Source: Bog-473 sp963766995
GTDB lineage: Bacteria; Actinomycetota; Acidimicrobiia; Acidimicrobiales; RAAP-2
Length of the DNA stretch: 64,000 nucleotides
Assembly (NCBI GenBank): GCA_963766995.1
Contig: CAVYCE010000003.1
Location: forward strand, 744,001-808,000
Reading direction: 5' to 3'
Part shown: in pieces, positions 9,291 to 18,387 of the stretch
How the letters are laid out: the number at the start of each line of letters is the position of its first letter
How positions within the stretch are numbered: position 1 is the first letter of the stretch
Notes under the pieces: generated by a model
Told to the model about the DNA's origin: nothing
Databases searched by the model: none
What the model saw: the letters and a program-made list of their open reading frames with translations, nothing else
Translations under genes and position numbers: made by a program

Positions 9291-9899
9291 TCAGGCGAAG
9301 AGCTTTGTCACGAAGACATCCACCGTCTGACCCACCCGCTTCCGTAGGACTCGATCCCGGGGGGCGGCGGCGATGAGGGCGGCTCCCTCATTGAGCACCC
9401 CCAGGAGCAGCGTGGCGGCGATGGCCGGGTCGCCGGGCACCGCAACCCCCTCGGACTCCGATCGGACGAAGACCTCGACCAGCAACGGAGAACACGAAGC
9501 CGCACCGAGGGCACGACAGGCCTCCACACCCAACACGGCTGGCGCATCGGCCAGGATGCGGGCCACGCTCGGATCGGCGCAGGCGTCCATGTAGGCGGCA
9601 CAGCCCAAGTGCAGCTGGGCCTGCACAACTTCAGCGGCGACAGCAGCCTGCACCACCCGGGTCACCAGCTGACCCTCCAGCTCTTGGACCACAGCTGCCA
9701 TGACCTCTGTTTTGGAAGCGAAGTGGTGATAGAGCGCCCCGCGGGTGACGCCGGCCAGGAGAGCAATCTCTTCCCGACCGGTCTGGGCAAAGCCCTTCTG
9801 GGCAAAGAGCTGGCGGGCAGCCTGCAGCAGGGCTCCTCGGGTCCGGGCCGACCGCTCCACCTGTGTCTCTCTGACCTTGGCCTCAACCACCGTGATCAC
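9291..9899 (-). CDS. TetR-family transcriptional regulator (next to amine oxidase)
   Basis: A 202-residue one-component regulator. The N-terminal helix-turn-helix is typical: LLQAARQLFAQKGFAQT, then IALLAGVTRGALYHHFASKTEVMAAV. The C-terminal ligand domain is divergent, as usual. It is divergently oriented to the flavin amine oxidase gene, with a 65-base gap that contains a perfect 7-base inverted repeat (9913-9933), the likely operator for both. The aldehyde dehydrogenase lies just downstream on the same strand, 84 bases away, and may belong to the same regulon. The inducer is unknown; an amine or its aldehyde is possible by context. Confidence 0.9.
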   Translation of the reverse strand: MITVVEAKVRETQVERSARTRGALLQAARQLFAQKGFAQTGREEIALLAGVTRGALYHHFASKTEVMAAVVQELEGQLVTRVVQAAVAAEVVQAQLHLGCAAYMDACADPSVARILADAPAVLGVEACRALGAASCSPLLVEVFVRSESEGVAVPGDPAIAATLLLGVLNEGAALIAAAPRDRVLRKRVGQTVDVFVTKLFA

Positions 9900-9912
9900 C
9901 GACTCTCCATTT

Positions 9913-9933
9913 ACATGCGGGCCGCACGCATGT
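9913..9933. promoter_or_regulatory. Palindromic operator between tetR and amine oxidase genes
   Basis: A perfect inverted repeat: ACATGCG (9913-9919), a 7-base spacer, then CGCATGT (9927-9933). It sits in the 65-base divergent gap, 14 bases from the tetR start and 31 bases from the oxidase start. Position and symmetry fit a TetR dimer site repressing both genes. No second copy was noticed elsewhere in the window. Confidence 0.65.
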
Positions 9934-9964
9934 TACTTTACCACCATCAAAGGAGGAGCACTCC

Positions 9965-11329
9965 ATGACCACTACGCAGTTGGATGCCGATGTCTGCATC
10001 GTCGGTGCCGGGTTAGCCGGACTCACCGCGGCCAAGTTGCTGACCGAGTCCGGCCAATCGGTGGTGGTGCTCGAAGCGCGTGATCGAGTGGGCGGTCGGG
10101 TCTGGACCCGGACCAGCCAGACGGGCGTACCCGTTGACATGGGCGGCTGCTTCATTGGACCGGGACACGAGCGCCTGCACGCCTTGACCAAGGAGATGGG
10201 CGTGTCCGTCTTCCCCACTCACGTGAAGGGCGACAACATCCTCGCCACTGGCGGCAAGGTGAAGCGCTACCGGGGCGACATCCCGCGCATTAGCCCGGTG
10301 GCCCTCATCAGCGCCGCTCAAGCCATTTCCCGCATGAACGCCATGGCCAACACAGTGCCCGTCGAAGCGCCCTGGGAAGCCAAGCGTGCGACCAAGTGGG
10401 ATGCGGAGTCGTGCCGATCCTGGCTCACTCCCTCCCACGTCCCCACCCGACTGGCCCGCGACTTGATCGAGGCCACCATTCGGGCCTGCTTCGCCTGTGA
10501 TCTGTCTGAAGTGTCGCTCCTCAATTGGTTGTTCCTGATACGAGCGTCCAACGGGATTGAGTCCCTGATGAACATTGAGGGCGGCTATCAGCACGAGCAG
10601 TTCGAGGGAGGCGTGCAGGCGGTTCCCATCGCCATGGCCGCTCACCTCGGCGACGCCATGATTCTTGATTCACCAGTGACCGCCATCACCCAATCAACCG
10701 ACACGGTCGAGGTGCAGAGCCGCCTGACCACGGTCAAGGCCCGCCGCGTCGTGATGGCCCTCCCCCGCGCCTTGGCCGCCGGTATCGCCTTTGACCCGGT
10801 GCTCTCCGGCGATCACCAGCTCCTCCTGCACCAAATGCCGGCTGGCACCGAACTGAAGATGGTGGCGATGTACGAGGAGCCCTTCTGGCGTAATGACGGG
10901 ATCTCGGGCAACACGGTGGCCACCGATGCCGACATAGAAATATCGCTCGATACGACCCAGCCCGGTCACCCCGAGGGCGTCATGGCCACCTATTGCGCCG
11001 GACCTCGAGCGCGCAAGCTCTGGCAGATGACTAAGGCCGATCGCCACGCCATCCTCCGCGACATGCTGGTTGCGCGTCTTGGACCCAAAGCCTCACAGCC
11101 AATGGAGATCCTGGAGCAGAACTGGGCCGAGGAGCAGTGGACCCGTGGCTGTTCTATGGCGCACTTTTCAACTGGGGTCCTCACCCAGTACGGCCGATAC
11201 CTACGTCAGCCGGTTGGTCGCATCCACTGGGCCGGTACCGAAACGGCCACCGTCTCCTATGGCGCCATGGACGGTGCCGTGCGCTCTGGTGAGCGAGTGT
11301 CCGAAGAGATTCTGGAACTGCCCCGCTAA
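9965..11329 (+). CDS. Flavin-containing amine oxidase
   Basis: A 454-residue FAD enzyme of the monoamine oxidase family, oxidising an amine to an imine and then an aldehyde with release of hydrogen peroxide. It shows the FAD dinucleotide motif CIVGAGLAGLTAAKLL at residues 12-27, the EARDRVGGRVWT segment, and the C-terminal FAD-binding HWAGTETATVSYGAMDGAV. The start is ATG 9965 behind AAAGGAGGA. It is divergent from a TetR gene with a shared palindrome, so expression is probably inducible. The aldehyde dehydrogenase at 7761-9206 could take the aldehyde product. The substrate amine cannot be told from sequence alone. Confidence 0.9.
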   Translation: MTTTQLDADVCIVGAGLAGLTAAKLLTESGQSVVVLEARDRVGGRVWTRTSQTGVPVDMGGCFIGPGHERLHALTKEMGVSVFPTHVKGDNILATGGKVKRYRGDIPRISPVALISAAQAISRMNAMANTVPVEAPWEAKRATKWDAESCRSWLTPSHVPTRLARDLIEATIRACFACDLSEVSLLNWLFLIRASNGIESLMNIEGGYQHEQFEGGVQAVPIAMAAHLGDAMILDSPVTAITQSTDTVEVQSRLTTVKARRVVMALPRALAAGIAFDPVLSGDHQLLLHQMPAGTELKMVAMYEEPFWRNDGISGNTVATDADIEISLDTTQPGHPEGVMATYCAGPRARKLWQMTKADRHAILRDMLVARLGPKASQPMEILEQNWAEEQWTRGCSMAHFSTGVLTQYGRYLRQPVGRIHWAGTETATVSYGAMDGAVRSGERVSEEILELPR

Positions 11330-11333
11330 GGCA

Positions 11334-12176
11334 CTACTCCCCGGGGCGCGGTCCTGGTCCGGTGCCGACGCCAAGCTTCTCGCGGAAAAACGAGAGCGTC
11401 TGATCCAAGGCGGCACGGGTCGGTGTGCCCTCACGGTCTTGCAAGTGTTCGGTCAGTACCGAGTGGGCCATCTTCGGGTGACCGTGCGAATTCTCCGGCG
11501 ACGAGTCCAGCTCGACCGCTATGAAGGCGTCACCCAGCTCGCGCTTGAGCGTGGCGAAGCGAGCCGCACCAGACATCGGGTCGTTGGTGAATCGAAGCCC
11601 CAGGAGGCACGCTCCCTCCGCTGTCCGTTCCTTGACTTTGACCATGTCGGCATCGGAGATACCGACGTCCGCTTTCGACCGCTTCGTCGGCAGAATGGGC
11701 AGTGACGGCTGACTCAGCACGGGGGCCAGGACGAAATCGTCCACCATCATGGCCAGGGCGAAACCTCCGGTGAAGCACATGCCGACGACCCCGATGCCCG
11801 GACCGCCGCACCGCTCATGCTCGGCTGCACCGAGCTTGCGCAACCAGTTGGTGATGGGGCTGGTCTTCTTAAGTGCGAAAGCAGAGAACTCCTTCGAGAC
11901 ACAGGCGGGGCCAAGTGACGCCAGCGTGTAGCCCACCGTGGCCGGTCGACCGGGATCCCCGAACAGATGAGGCATGACGGCCGTGCAGCCCGCCGCCACC
12001 ACTCGGCGGGCGAAGCCGATCACCCCAGGGGTGATCCCGGGCATCTCGGAAATCACCAGTACCGCCGGTCCGCTCCCAGCCCGGTAGATGTCCCGGGTCT
12101 TCCCATCAGCCTCGAACGTCTCCTTGGTGAAGCCCTCCAGTGCTGCCTGCCACTCGCTCACATCGCTCTTCGCCAT
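11334..12176 (-). CDS. Dienelactone hydrolase family protein
   Basis: A 280-residue alpha/beta hydrolase. The nucleophile elbow GVVGMCFTGGFALAM has the Cys-centred GxCxGG form of dienelactone hydrolases, and NSHGHPKM near the C-terminus probably supplies the catalytic His. The N-terminal VLVISEMPGITPGVIGFARR matches the family strand-and-loop. Members hydrolyse cyclic enol-lactones in aromatic-ring catabolism, but many have other ester substrates. ATG 12176 (MAKSDVSEW) is the natural start; the frame is open for 700 more bases but only as the antisense of the thiolase-like gene. It is divergent from that gene with a 24-base gap. Confidence 0.87.
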   Translation of the reverse strand: MAKSDVSEWQAALEGFTKETFEADGKTRDIYRAGSGPAVLVISEMPGITPGVIGFARRVVAAGCTAVMPHLFGDPGRPATVGYTLASLGPACVSKEFSAFALKKTSPITNWLRKLGAAEHERCGGPGIGVVGMCFTGGFALAMMVDDFVLAPVLSQPSLPILPTKRSKADVGISDADMVKVKERTAEGACLLGLRFTNDPMSGAARFATLKRELGDAFIAVELDSSPENSHGHPKMAHSVLTEHLQDREGTPTRAALDQTLSFFREKLGVGTGPGPRPGE

Positions 12177-12200
12177 CGGCGGACCGTAGCATCGCCACCC

Positions 12201-13667
12201 ATGCAAGCTCAGGGCCACCATCTGGACGCCCGCACCCCCGTGCTGGTCGGCGTGGGGACATCCACCGACAGCGCACCGGTGACAGAGCTCCTGGTGAACG
12301 CCACACGAGCGGCGGGTGACGATGCCGGTGCGCCGGAGCTCCTCACCACCGTTGACCGCATCCATCTTCCACAGGGCAGCTGGTCCCTGAATGACCCCGC
12401 TCGGCCCCTGGCCCGGCACATCGGATCCCCCGAGGCGCGCACCTATCGCTACGAGATCGGCGTCTCCCAACAGGAAGTCATTGATGAGGCGTTGGCGGCC
12501 ATCGCGGCGGGCGAAGCCGACGTCGTATTGGTCGTCGGTGGCGAAGCCCGTCGTTATGAGCGGACGGCCGGGACTGAGGCCGAGGACGACTCCCGTCCGC
12601 CCGACGTCACTGTGACTCGACCGCCGGACTTCGTCGCGCCTATCGAAATTGAGGCTGGTCTGGTGTGGCCGCCGGTGCAGCAATACGCCCTGATCGACAA
12701 CGCGCTGGCCGCATCTGAGGGTACCGACCCGTCCACACAAGCAGCCGACGTCGCCGCCCTCTGGGCTCGTTTCAACCAGGTGGCGCAAGACAACCCCGCC
12801 GCCGCCTTCTCCGCTCCTCGCTCGGCCCACGACATCGCCACACCCGCTTTGAAGAACCGCCCCTTGGCCCATCCGTACAACCTTTGGCATTCGAGTCAGT
12901 GGACAGTCGATCAGGCCTCGGCGCTGCTGTTTTGCTCAGCCGAACGAGCGACAGCAGCCGGAGTCCCCCTCGATCGATGGGTGTTCCCCCACGTCGCCCT
13001 GCATTCCTCGCACGCCATCACCCTCACGGCGCGGCGCGAACTGCACGCCTGGCCGGCCATGCGAATACTGGGCGCCAGCGCGGCGCAGCATCTTGGGCGG
13101 CCGCTCCGGGACATTCCACACGCCGAGGTGTACTCCTGCTTTCCCGCTGCAGTGCGGGTGCAGCAACGAGCGCTGGGACTCCATCAAGGCGGTACACCGA
13201 CACTCACCGGGGGCATGTCGTTCGCCGGTGGACCTTTCAACAATTTCGTGTTGTTGGCCACCGCCGCCATGGCCACCACACTTCGCGCCGAGCCAGGCGA
13301 CCTGGGTCTCGTGACCACCGTCAGTGGCATGCTCACTAAGCCCGGCCTCGCCGTGTGGTCTTCCGAGCCTCCCAGGAGGGGCGATCTGTTGATGGCCGAT
13401 CTGGCCGATCAAGTGCGAAGCGAGACCGGCGTCTGCGTGGTGGCCGATCCTGATTCGTCCCACGGCCTTGCGACGGTGGTCTCCTCTACCGTGACCTTCG
13501 CGGCAGACGACCCGCTACAGGCCGCCCGAGTCGCCATCGTGGCTGACCTGGACGATGGCATGCGAACGGCCGCCACCTGCGAAGATGCCTCAATCGCCCA
13601 GCGTGCCCTCTCCGAAAGCCTCATTGGACACCGCGTCCATGTGGCGCGCACCGCCTTCACTCCGTGA
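12201..13667 (+). CDS. Thiolase-like (acetyl-CoA acetyltransferase superfamily) protein
   Basis: A 488-residue member of the thiolase superfamily. The N-terminus (RTPVLVGVGTSTD) and VVLVVGGEARRYER fit the first half. The second half holds EVYSCFPAAVRVQQRALG and GGMSFAGGPFNNFVLLATAA, the equivalent of the thiolase GG-N-P loop. The N-terminal nucleophilic Cys region of true thiolases is not evident (GGEARRY where a Cys loop is expected), so a classical acetyl-transfer reaction is doubtful; related proteins act in lipid and sterol side-chain breakdown. The start is ATG 12201. The stop overlaps the cydD GTG by 4 bases, so the two are translationally coupled, an unexpected pairing. Confidence 0.75.
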   Translation: MQAQGHHLDARTPVLVGVGTSTDSAPVTELLVNATRAAGDDAGAPELLTTVDRIHLPQGSWSLNDPARPLARHIGSPEARTYRYEIGVSQQEVIDEALAAIAAGEADVVLVVGGEARRYERTAGTEAEDDSRPPDVTVTRPPDFVAPIEIEAGLVWPPVQQYALIDNALAASEGTDPSTQAADVAALWARFNQVAQDNPAAAFSAPRSAHDIATPALKNRPLAHPYNLWHSSQWTVDQASALLFCSAERATAAGVPLDRWVFPHVALHSSHAITLTARRELHAWPAMRILGASAAQHLGRPLRDIPHAEVYSCFPAAVRVQQRALGLHQGGTPTLTGGMSFAGGPFNNFVLLATAAMATTLRAEPGDLGLVTTVSGMLTKPGLAVWSSEPPRRGDLLMADLADQVRSETGVCVVADPDSSHGLATVVSSTVTFAADDPLQAARVAIVADLDDGMRTAATCEDASIAQRALSESLIGHRVHVARTAFTP

Positions 13668-15352
13668 GCCCTCATCGCCCACGACTGGTGCCAGCAGAAC
13701 TGGCCGATCAGCTGCCGGACAGTCGCCGAACGTCCGTCGTCGCCGTGATCATCGCCGCGGCCACAGCAGTCGCCATTGTGGTGCAGGCCGTGGCTGTGGC
13801 TACTGCGGTAGACCGATCGCTGCTCCATCACGCTCCGCTGCACGCGGTCAGTGGCCAGCTGTTGGCCGTCGTCGTGGCCTTGGTCTTCCGGGCCGTCCTG
13901 GTCATGGTCGGGGAGCGCTTCGCCCACCGCACGGCCGACGCAGTGGTGTCCAGGCTCCAGGCGCGTCTCGTGCACCATATTCTCGACCTAGGCCCCAGCT
14001 GGCTGGCCGGGGAACGGCCCGGAGAGCTCTCCACTACGGCCACGAGAGGCCTGCGCTTACTGCACGCCTACTTTTCGCGGTATCTACCGCAAGCGGCCAC
14101 CGCGGCGGTGATTCCGGTGGTGCTGTTGGCCTGGGTGGCATCGCAGGACTGGTTGTCGCTGGTCGTCGTACTGGGCCTCGTCATCGCCGTGCCGCTCACC
14201 ATGATCTATTTCGGACGCGAGGCCACCAAGCGAACGGCCAGGCAATGGCGGCGGCTCGGATCACTGGCCGGGCGTTTCCTCCAGCTGATTGAGGGCCTCG
14301 CCACTTTGCGGGCGTTTAACCGCGACGCGTACGGCCGGCGCGAGGTCGAAGCATCGACAGAGGCCGTGCGCGAAGCCACCATGCGGACCTTGCGGGTGGC
14401 ATTCCTGTCTGCTCTCTCCATGGACCTCATTGCTGGCTTCGGCGTCGGATTCGTGGCCATGGTGCTGGGCCTGCGGCTGTTGTGGGGAGAGTTGAGTCTC
14501 GTCACCGCCATGTCAGTGCTGTTGGTAGCACCCGAAATCTTTGTGCCGCTCCGCCGTGCCGGGGCCGAGTTCCACGCCAGTACCGAAGGCCAAGCAGCCC
14601 TCACCCGGATCATCGCTGTGCTCGACACCGAGCCGGCGCTGTCGCCAACGCGCCGGACCACGCCAGCAGTGAGCGATATCGCTCTTCCTCGCAGGCTCGA
14701 CCTCTCCGTTTCGCACCTAACCGTGCACTATGAGCACCGCGACGTGCCGGCCATCACCGACTTCTCGCTCCAGGTTGTCGATGCCGCACGGGTCGCACTG
14801 GTGGGACCATCAGGCGCCGGCAAGTCCACCGTGCTGTCTACCTTGCTCGGATTTGCCAGCCCTGCCATTGGCACCATGACCCTCGGCGGCAGAGACTCGA
14901 CCGAGTGGGACATCGCAGCATGGAGAGCCCAATTCGCCTGGGTACCGCAACGCCCGCACCTCTTCACGGCGCCCCTGGCCGACAATCTTCGTCTTGGTGC
15001 TCGGTCGGCCGACGATGCCGCGCTCATGAAGGTGGTGGAAGCAGTTGGTCTCCGCCACCTTGTCGACCATCTACCAGCAGGCCTAGACACCGTCCTTGGT
15101 CAGGACGGCTTGACGCTCAGTTCAGGTGAGCGACAGCGGGTGGCGTTAGCTCGAGCGCTCCTCTCACCTGCCCGCATTCTGCTGCTCGACGAGCCGACTG
15201 CCTTCCTCGACACGGCCACGGCAGCGGGCATCGCCACCAGCATTGAGCCCTGGCTGAGGGGACGAACGGTGATCGTGTCGGCCCACGCCCCCCTCCTTTT
15301 GACCGAATTCGATGCCGTGCATGAGATCCGAACCCCGGCGGCGGTCCACTGA
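13664..15352 (+). CDS. cydD: Thiol reductant ABC exporter subunit CydD
   Basis: A 562-residue ABC exporter half with an N-terminal six-helix membrane domain and a C-terminal ATPase. The ATPase has Walker A VGPSGAGKSTVL, Q-loop FAWVPQRPHLF, signature LSSGERQRVALARAL and Walker B LLLDEPTAFLD. With CydC it exports cysteine/glutathione-type reductants and supports cytochrome bd assembly. The order CydD then CydC, 13 bases apart, is canonical. GTG 13664 overlaps the stop of the thiolase-like gene. No cydA or cydB lies in the window, so either they are elsewhere or the pair serves another redox export role. Confidence 0.9.
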   Translation: MSPHRPRLVPAELADQLPDSRRTSVVAVIIAAATAVAIVVQAVAVATAVDRSLLHHAPLHAVSGQLLAVVVALVFRAVLVMVGERFAHRTADAVVSRLQARLVHHILDLGPSWLAGERPGELSTTATRGLRLLHAYFSRYLPQAATAAVIPVVLLAWVASQDWLSLVVVLGLVIAVPLTMIYFGREATKRTARQWRRLGSLAGRFLQLIEGLATLRAFNRDAYGRREVEASTEAVREATMRTLRVAFLSALSMDLIAGFGVGFVAMVLGLRLLWGELSLVTAMSVLLVAPEIFVPLRRAGAEFHASTEGQAALTRIIAVLDTEPALSPTRRTTPAVSDIALPRRLDLSVSHLTVHYEHRDVPAITDFSLQVVDAARVALVGPSGAGKSTVLSTLLGFASPAIGTMTLGGRDSTEWDIAAWRAQFAWVPQRPHLFTAPLADNLRLGARSADDAALMKVVEAVGLRHLVDHLPAGLDTVLGQDGLTLSSGERQRVALARALLSPARILLLDEPTAFLDTATAAGIATSIEPWLRGRTVIVSAHAPLLLTEFDAVHEIRTPAAVH

Positions 15353-15365
15353 TGGCGGGCCGCTG

Positions 15366-17016
15366 ATGAAAGCGCTGCGCACCGTGCTGTCCCAACCAGG
15401 GACGCCGTATGGCCGATTGGCAGTGGCCGGGCTCCTCGGACTGGCGTCGGCCGCGGCGACTATTGGCTTGCTGGCCGGTTCGGGTTACGTGGTCGGCCGC
15501 GCTGCGTTCGCGCCCAGGGCTGGACGCCCTGGTGGGGATTTTGGCCGCGGTTGAAGTCCTGGCTTTCGCACGCGGACCACTGCGCTACGCCGAGCGCCTT
15601 GTCGGTCACGACGCCGCACTCCGGGCGCTGACCCGGTGGCGAGTGTGGCTCTATGACTGCCTCACACCTCGGGTGCCGGCTGCCCTCTCGGGCTGGCGCA
15701 GTGGTGACCTATTGACCCGGGCCATCGACGACATCGACACCTTGCAGGATCTTTACCTCCGCACCCTGCTCCCAGTGTCGGTGGCGGCGGGTACGGCGAT
15801 CCTTGGTCTTGTCGTCGTGGGTGTGGTACTTCCTGTCGCCGCACTTGTGCTGGGCGTCAGCCTGTTTGTGGCGGCCACGGTCCCGAGCTGGATGACATGG
15901 CACTTCTCACGAGAAGCGGAGGCTGCCGCGCTCGGCGGCACACTCTCGGCCCACGTCGTCGACCTGATGCACGGCGCCGCCGACCTGATGGCGTTCGGCG
16001 CCGACGTGGCCGCGCTCGAGCGGCTTGCCGAGCTGCGCTCTCAAGTCGACAGGTTGGACGATCAGCGAGCTCGAGTAGCGGCATTCGCCTCTGGCATCAC
16101 GCAGGTCTGCACCGCCATAGCCGTCACGGCGGTGCTGGCCTTGGCCATCACAGCCGTCCATGCCCACCATTTGGAGGCCGTCATGGTGGCCGTGCTTCCC
16201 CTGGCTGTCCTGGGCACCTTCGAGCCCATGACCGGAGTGGCGCAAGCCGTGGCTCGAGCGCTGGCCGTCAGCGCTGCGGCCGAACGGCTGCTCGAACTCG
16301 ACTCGGTTCCCGTCCCGGTGCAAGACGGGGAACTGACGTCGCCAATGCCGACCGGTGTCCCGGACATTTCATTTTCGAACGCAGCTCTGCGCTACTCGCC
16401 GTCGCTGCCGCGAGCGCTTGATGGTGTCGATCTCTCTCTCCCCCCCGGCGCCCGGCTCGCGGTCACCGGTTCGAGTGGGGCCGGTAAATCGAGCCTGGTC
16501 AATGCACTCCTCCGCTTCTGGCCGCTCGAGGAGGGCACCCTCACGCTGGGTGACGTCCCGGTCGATCACTTGGCTCAACGCGATGTTCGTGGCGCCTGCG
16601 CCTTGGTGGACCAACAAGCCCAGCTGTTCGCTGGAACAGTGAAGTCCAACGTAACGCTCGGACGTCCGGACGCCAGTGAGGAGGACGTGCAAGCCGCACT
16701 GGCCGCAGCTCAGCTCACCAGTTGGATTGACACCCTTCCCCAAGGAAGCGACACACCGGTTGGAGACGACGGCGTTGCCGTCTCGGGAGGTGAGCGTCGG
16801 CGTGTGGCCGTGGCCCGTGCACTGCTCGCTGGAGGCCAGGTGCTCGTTCTGGACGAACCGACCGCCGGCCTCGACGCTCCCGTCGCCGATCAACTCCTGC
16901 GTGACGTACTGACCGCCGCTGGAGAACGCAGCGTCCTCCTCATCACCCATCGGCCCGAGGAACGAGCGTTCTGCGACACCACCATCACGCTCGAAGCGGG
17001 CCGGGTCGTGACTTGA
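15366..17016 (+). CDS. cydC: Thiol reductant ABC exporter subunit CydC (one frameshift)
   Basis: Second half of the CydDC heterodimer, about 549 residues once corrected. The N-terminus starts at ATG 15366 (MKALRTVLSQPGTPYGRL) and runs in one frame to about 15515. The rest, from GLDALVGILAAVEVLAF on, is one base out. Removing one C from the CCC at 15513-15515 joins them as FAPGLDALVG, matching family expectation. The ATPase is complete: VTGSSGAGKSSLVNALL, VSGGERRRVAVARALL and VLVLDEPTAGLD. A single-base homopolymer indel points to sequencing error more than to a dead gene, but a real frameshift cannot be excluded. Confidence 0.85.
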
Positions 17017-17103
17017 CCGAAACATTCTCATCCAATCCTTAAAATCGACGAAGAGAATCTCGCAAGGTTAGGGCGCTATCTCGCTTCTTCAGTAGTGCAA
17101 CAC

Positions 17104-17742
17104 ATGACGCTGGAGGAGGACACAACACGTTTGTCCCTGGTTCCCCCATTGGTCGAAGTGACTTCGACTGACGGCAGGGTGGCTCGGGGTCAGCGCACCC
17201 GGCAAAGGCTGGCCGAGGCATTGGTTGAGCTCTTGCATGAGGGCGACGCTGACCCCACCGCCAAGGCCGTGGCTGAGCGCGCCGGCGTGTCACTACGCCT
17301 CGTCTTTCACCACTTCACCGACATGGACGACCTCTACGGCTCGGTGGTGACTCTGGCGCTCGAGCAGCAGCGGGTCGCACTCCATCCGATCGCGGCAGAC
17401 CTTCCGCTAGACGACCGCATCCACGAGACACTGCAGCAGCGCAGTGAGTTCTTTGAAGACGTCTCCCCGGTGCGCCGGGCGGCCCTGCGGCGGTGCGTCG
17501 GTTCGGGCGAGGTCATGGCCACGCTGGCCGTCTCCAACACCTGGTTGATGCACGACCTGGCCGCCACGTTTGCACCCGAGCTTCGCTCGTCGGGCGACGA
17601 CAACAGCATGCTGTTGGTGGCCCTGGACGCGGCCACCTCATGGGAGGCCTGGGATCGCCTGCGCCATGTCTCGGGCCATTCGATGGAAGTGGCGACGAGC
17701 GCAATGCTGCGCACGGTCGACGCTCTGTTTCGCTCCACCTGA
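17104..17742 (+). CDS. TetR-like transcriptional regulator (downstream of cydDC)
   Basis: A roughly 212-residue regulator with a TetR-type N-terminal domain: RTRQRLAEALVELLHEG, then AVAERAGVSLRLVFHHFTDMDDLYG as the helix-turn-helix. The rest is a helical ligand domain with Arg-rich PVRRAALRRCV. I prefer ATG 17104 to the GTG at 17095; there is no clear ribosome site for either. It follows cydC after 87 bases on the same strand and ends 15 bases before the convergent DUF2889 gene. Its target is unknown; autoregulation or control of cydDC are both possible. Confidence 0.8.
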   Translation: MTLEEDTTRLSLVPPLVEVTSTDGRVARGQRTRQRLAEALVELLHEGDADPTAKAVAERAGVSLRLVFHHFTDMDDLYGSVVTLALEQQRVALHPIAADLPLDDRIHETLQQRSEFFEDVSPVRRAALRRCVGSGEVMATLAVSNTWLMHDLAATFAPELRSSGDDNSMLLVALDAATSWEAWDRLRHVSGHSMEVATSAMLRTVDALFRST

Positions 17743-17757
17743 CCCACTCGGGTCGGG

Positions 17758-18387
17758 CTATCCCCCCAGACTGCGGCGGATCTCAACCAGTGACGGCGCC
17801 GGGTACTCCCCATTGCCGGGCCGCCATCCCGTCGCCACTTTCTGCAAGCCGATTCCATCCTCAGCCCACAGGTGGCAGGTGTTGGTCAGCCACTGCATGC
17901 CGCCTTCGCTGAAGGTCTGTTCCCCGTCGCCCAACTCCATGCGATAGGCGGCCGACGAAGTGATGGCTTGGATCACCACCGGTCCAAGGGCGCGGGCCAG
18001 GAACTCCAGATGACTGCAGCCTCGCTGCCGGCCGAAACGGTCTTGCACCGCGCTGGTGTACCCACGAGACACCGAGAGTCCAACCAGATCCGAGAACGCG
18101 TCCTCAATAGTGGGACATTCAGCATGCGGGAAGGTGCCCATCGTGGCGACCGCGTCGACAATCACCAGGTCGGCGCGGCGGACCACGATGCCCAGTTCCA
18201 TGCGATGGAGGTCCCGGGGACCGAGCTCTTCGCTGGCCCATGGACGCTGATCATGCAGCGTGCCGATGACCACGAAGTGGCCGTCCCGCTCGAATACCTG
18301 CATGTCGATGGTGCGCCGATGCACCGGCGGCTCGGAAGTGCCGGCACTGGGACGTAGCGACGAAAGGGTGAAGGTGGGGTCAGGCAC
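17758..18387 (-). CDS. DUF2889 domain protein
   Basis: A 209-residue protein matching the DUF2889 family: an early HRRTIDMQVFERDG strand, the central HRMELGIVVRRADLVIVDA, then AECPTIEDAFSDLVGLSVSRGYT and a late GCSHLEFLARALGP segment with the conserved Cys and His. The family has no proven biochemical function; it is often found near aromatic or lipid metabolism genes in proteobacteria and actinobacteria. GTG 18387 overlaps the stop of the histidine phosphatase gene by 8 bases. It is the last gene of a six-gene leftward operon that begins at 22250. Confidence 0.8.
   Translation of the reverse strand: MPDPTFTLSSLRPSAGTSEPPVHRRTIDMQVFERDGHFVVIGTLHDQRPWASEELGPRDLHRMELGIVVRRADLVIVDAVATMGTFPHAECPTIEDAFSDLVGLSVSRGYTSAVQDRFGRQRGCSHLEFLARALGPVVIQAITSSAAYRMELGDGEQTFSEGGMQWLTNTCHLWAEDGIGLQKVATGWRPGNGEYPAPSLVEIRRSLGG

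Noticed and set aside
12177..12890. N-terminal extension of the dienelactone hydrolase frame
   Set aside because: It is antisense to the thiolase-like gene and lies beyond a good ATG start.
17017..17103. ATTCTC/GAGAAT inverted repeat upstream of the TetR gene after cydC
   Set aside because: The arms are short with a 24-base spacer, so it could be chance in an AT-richer gap.
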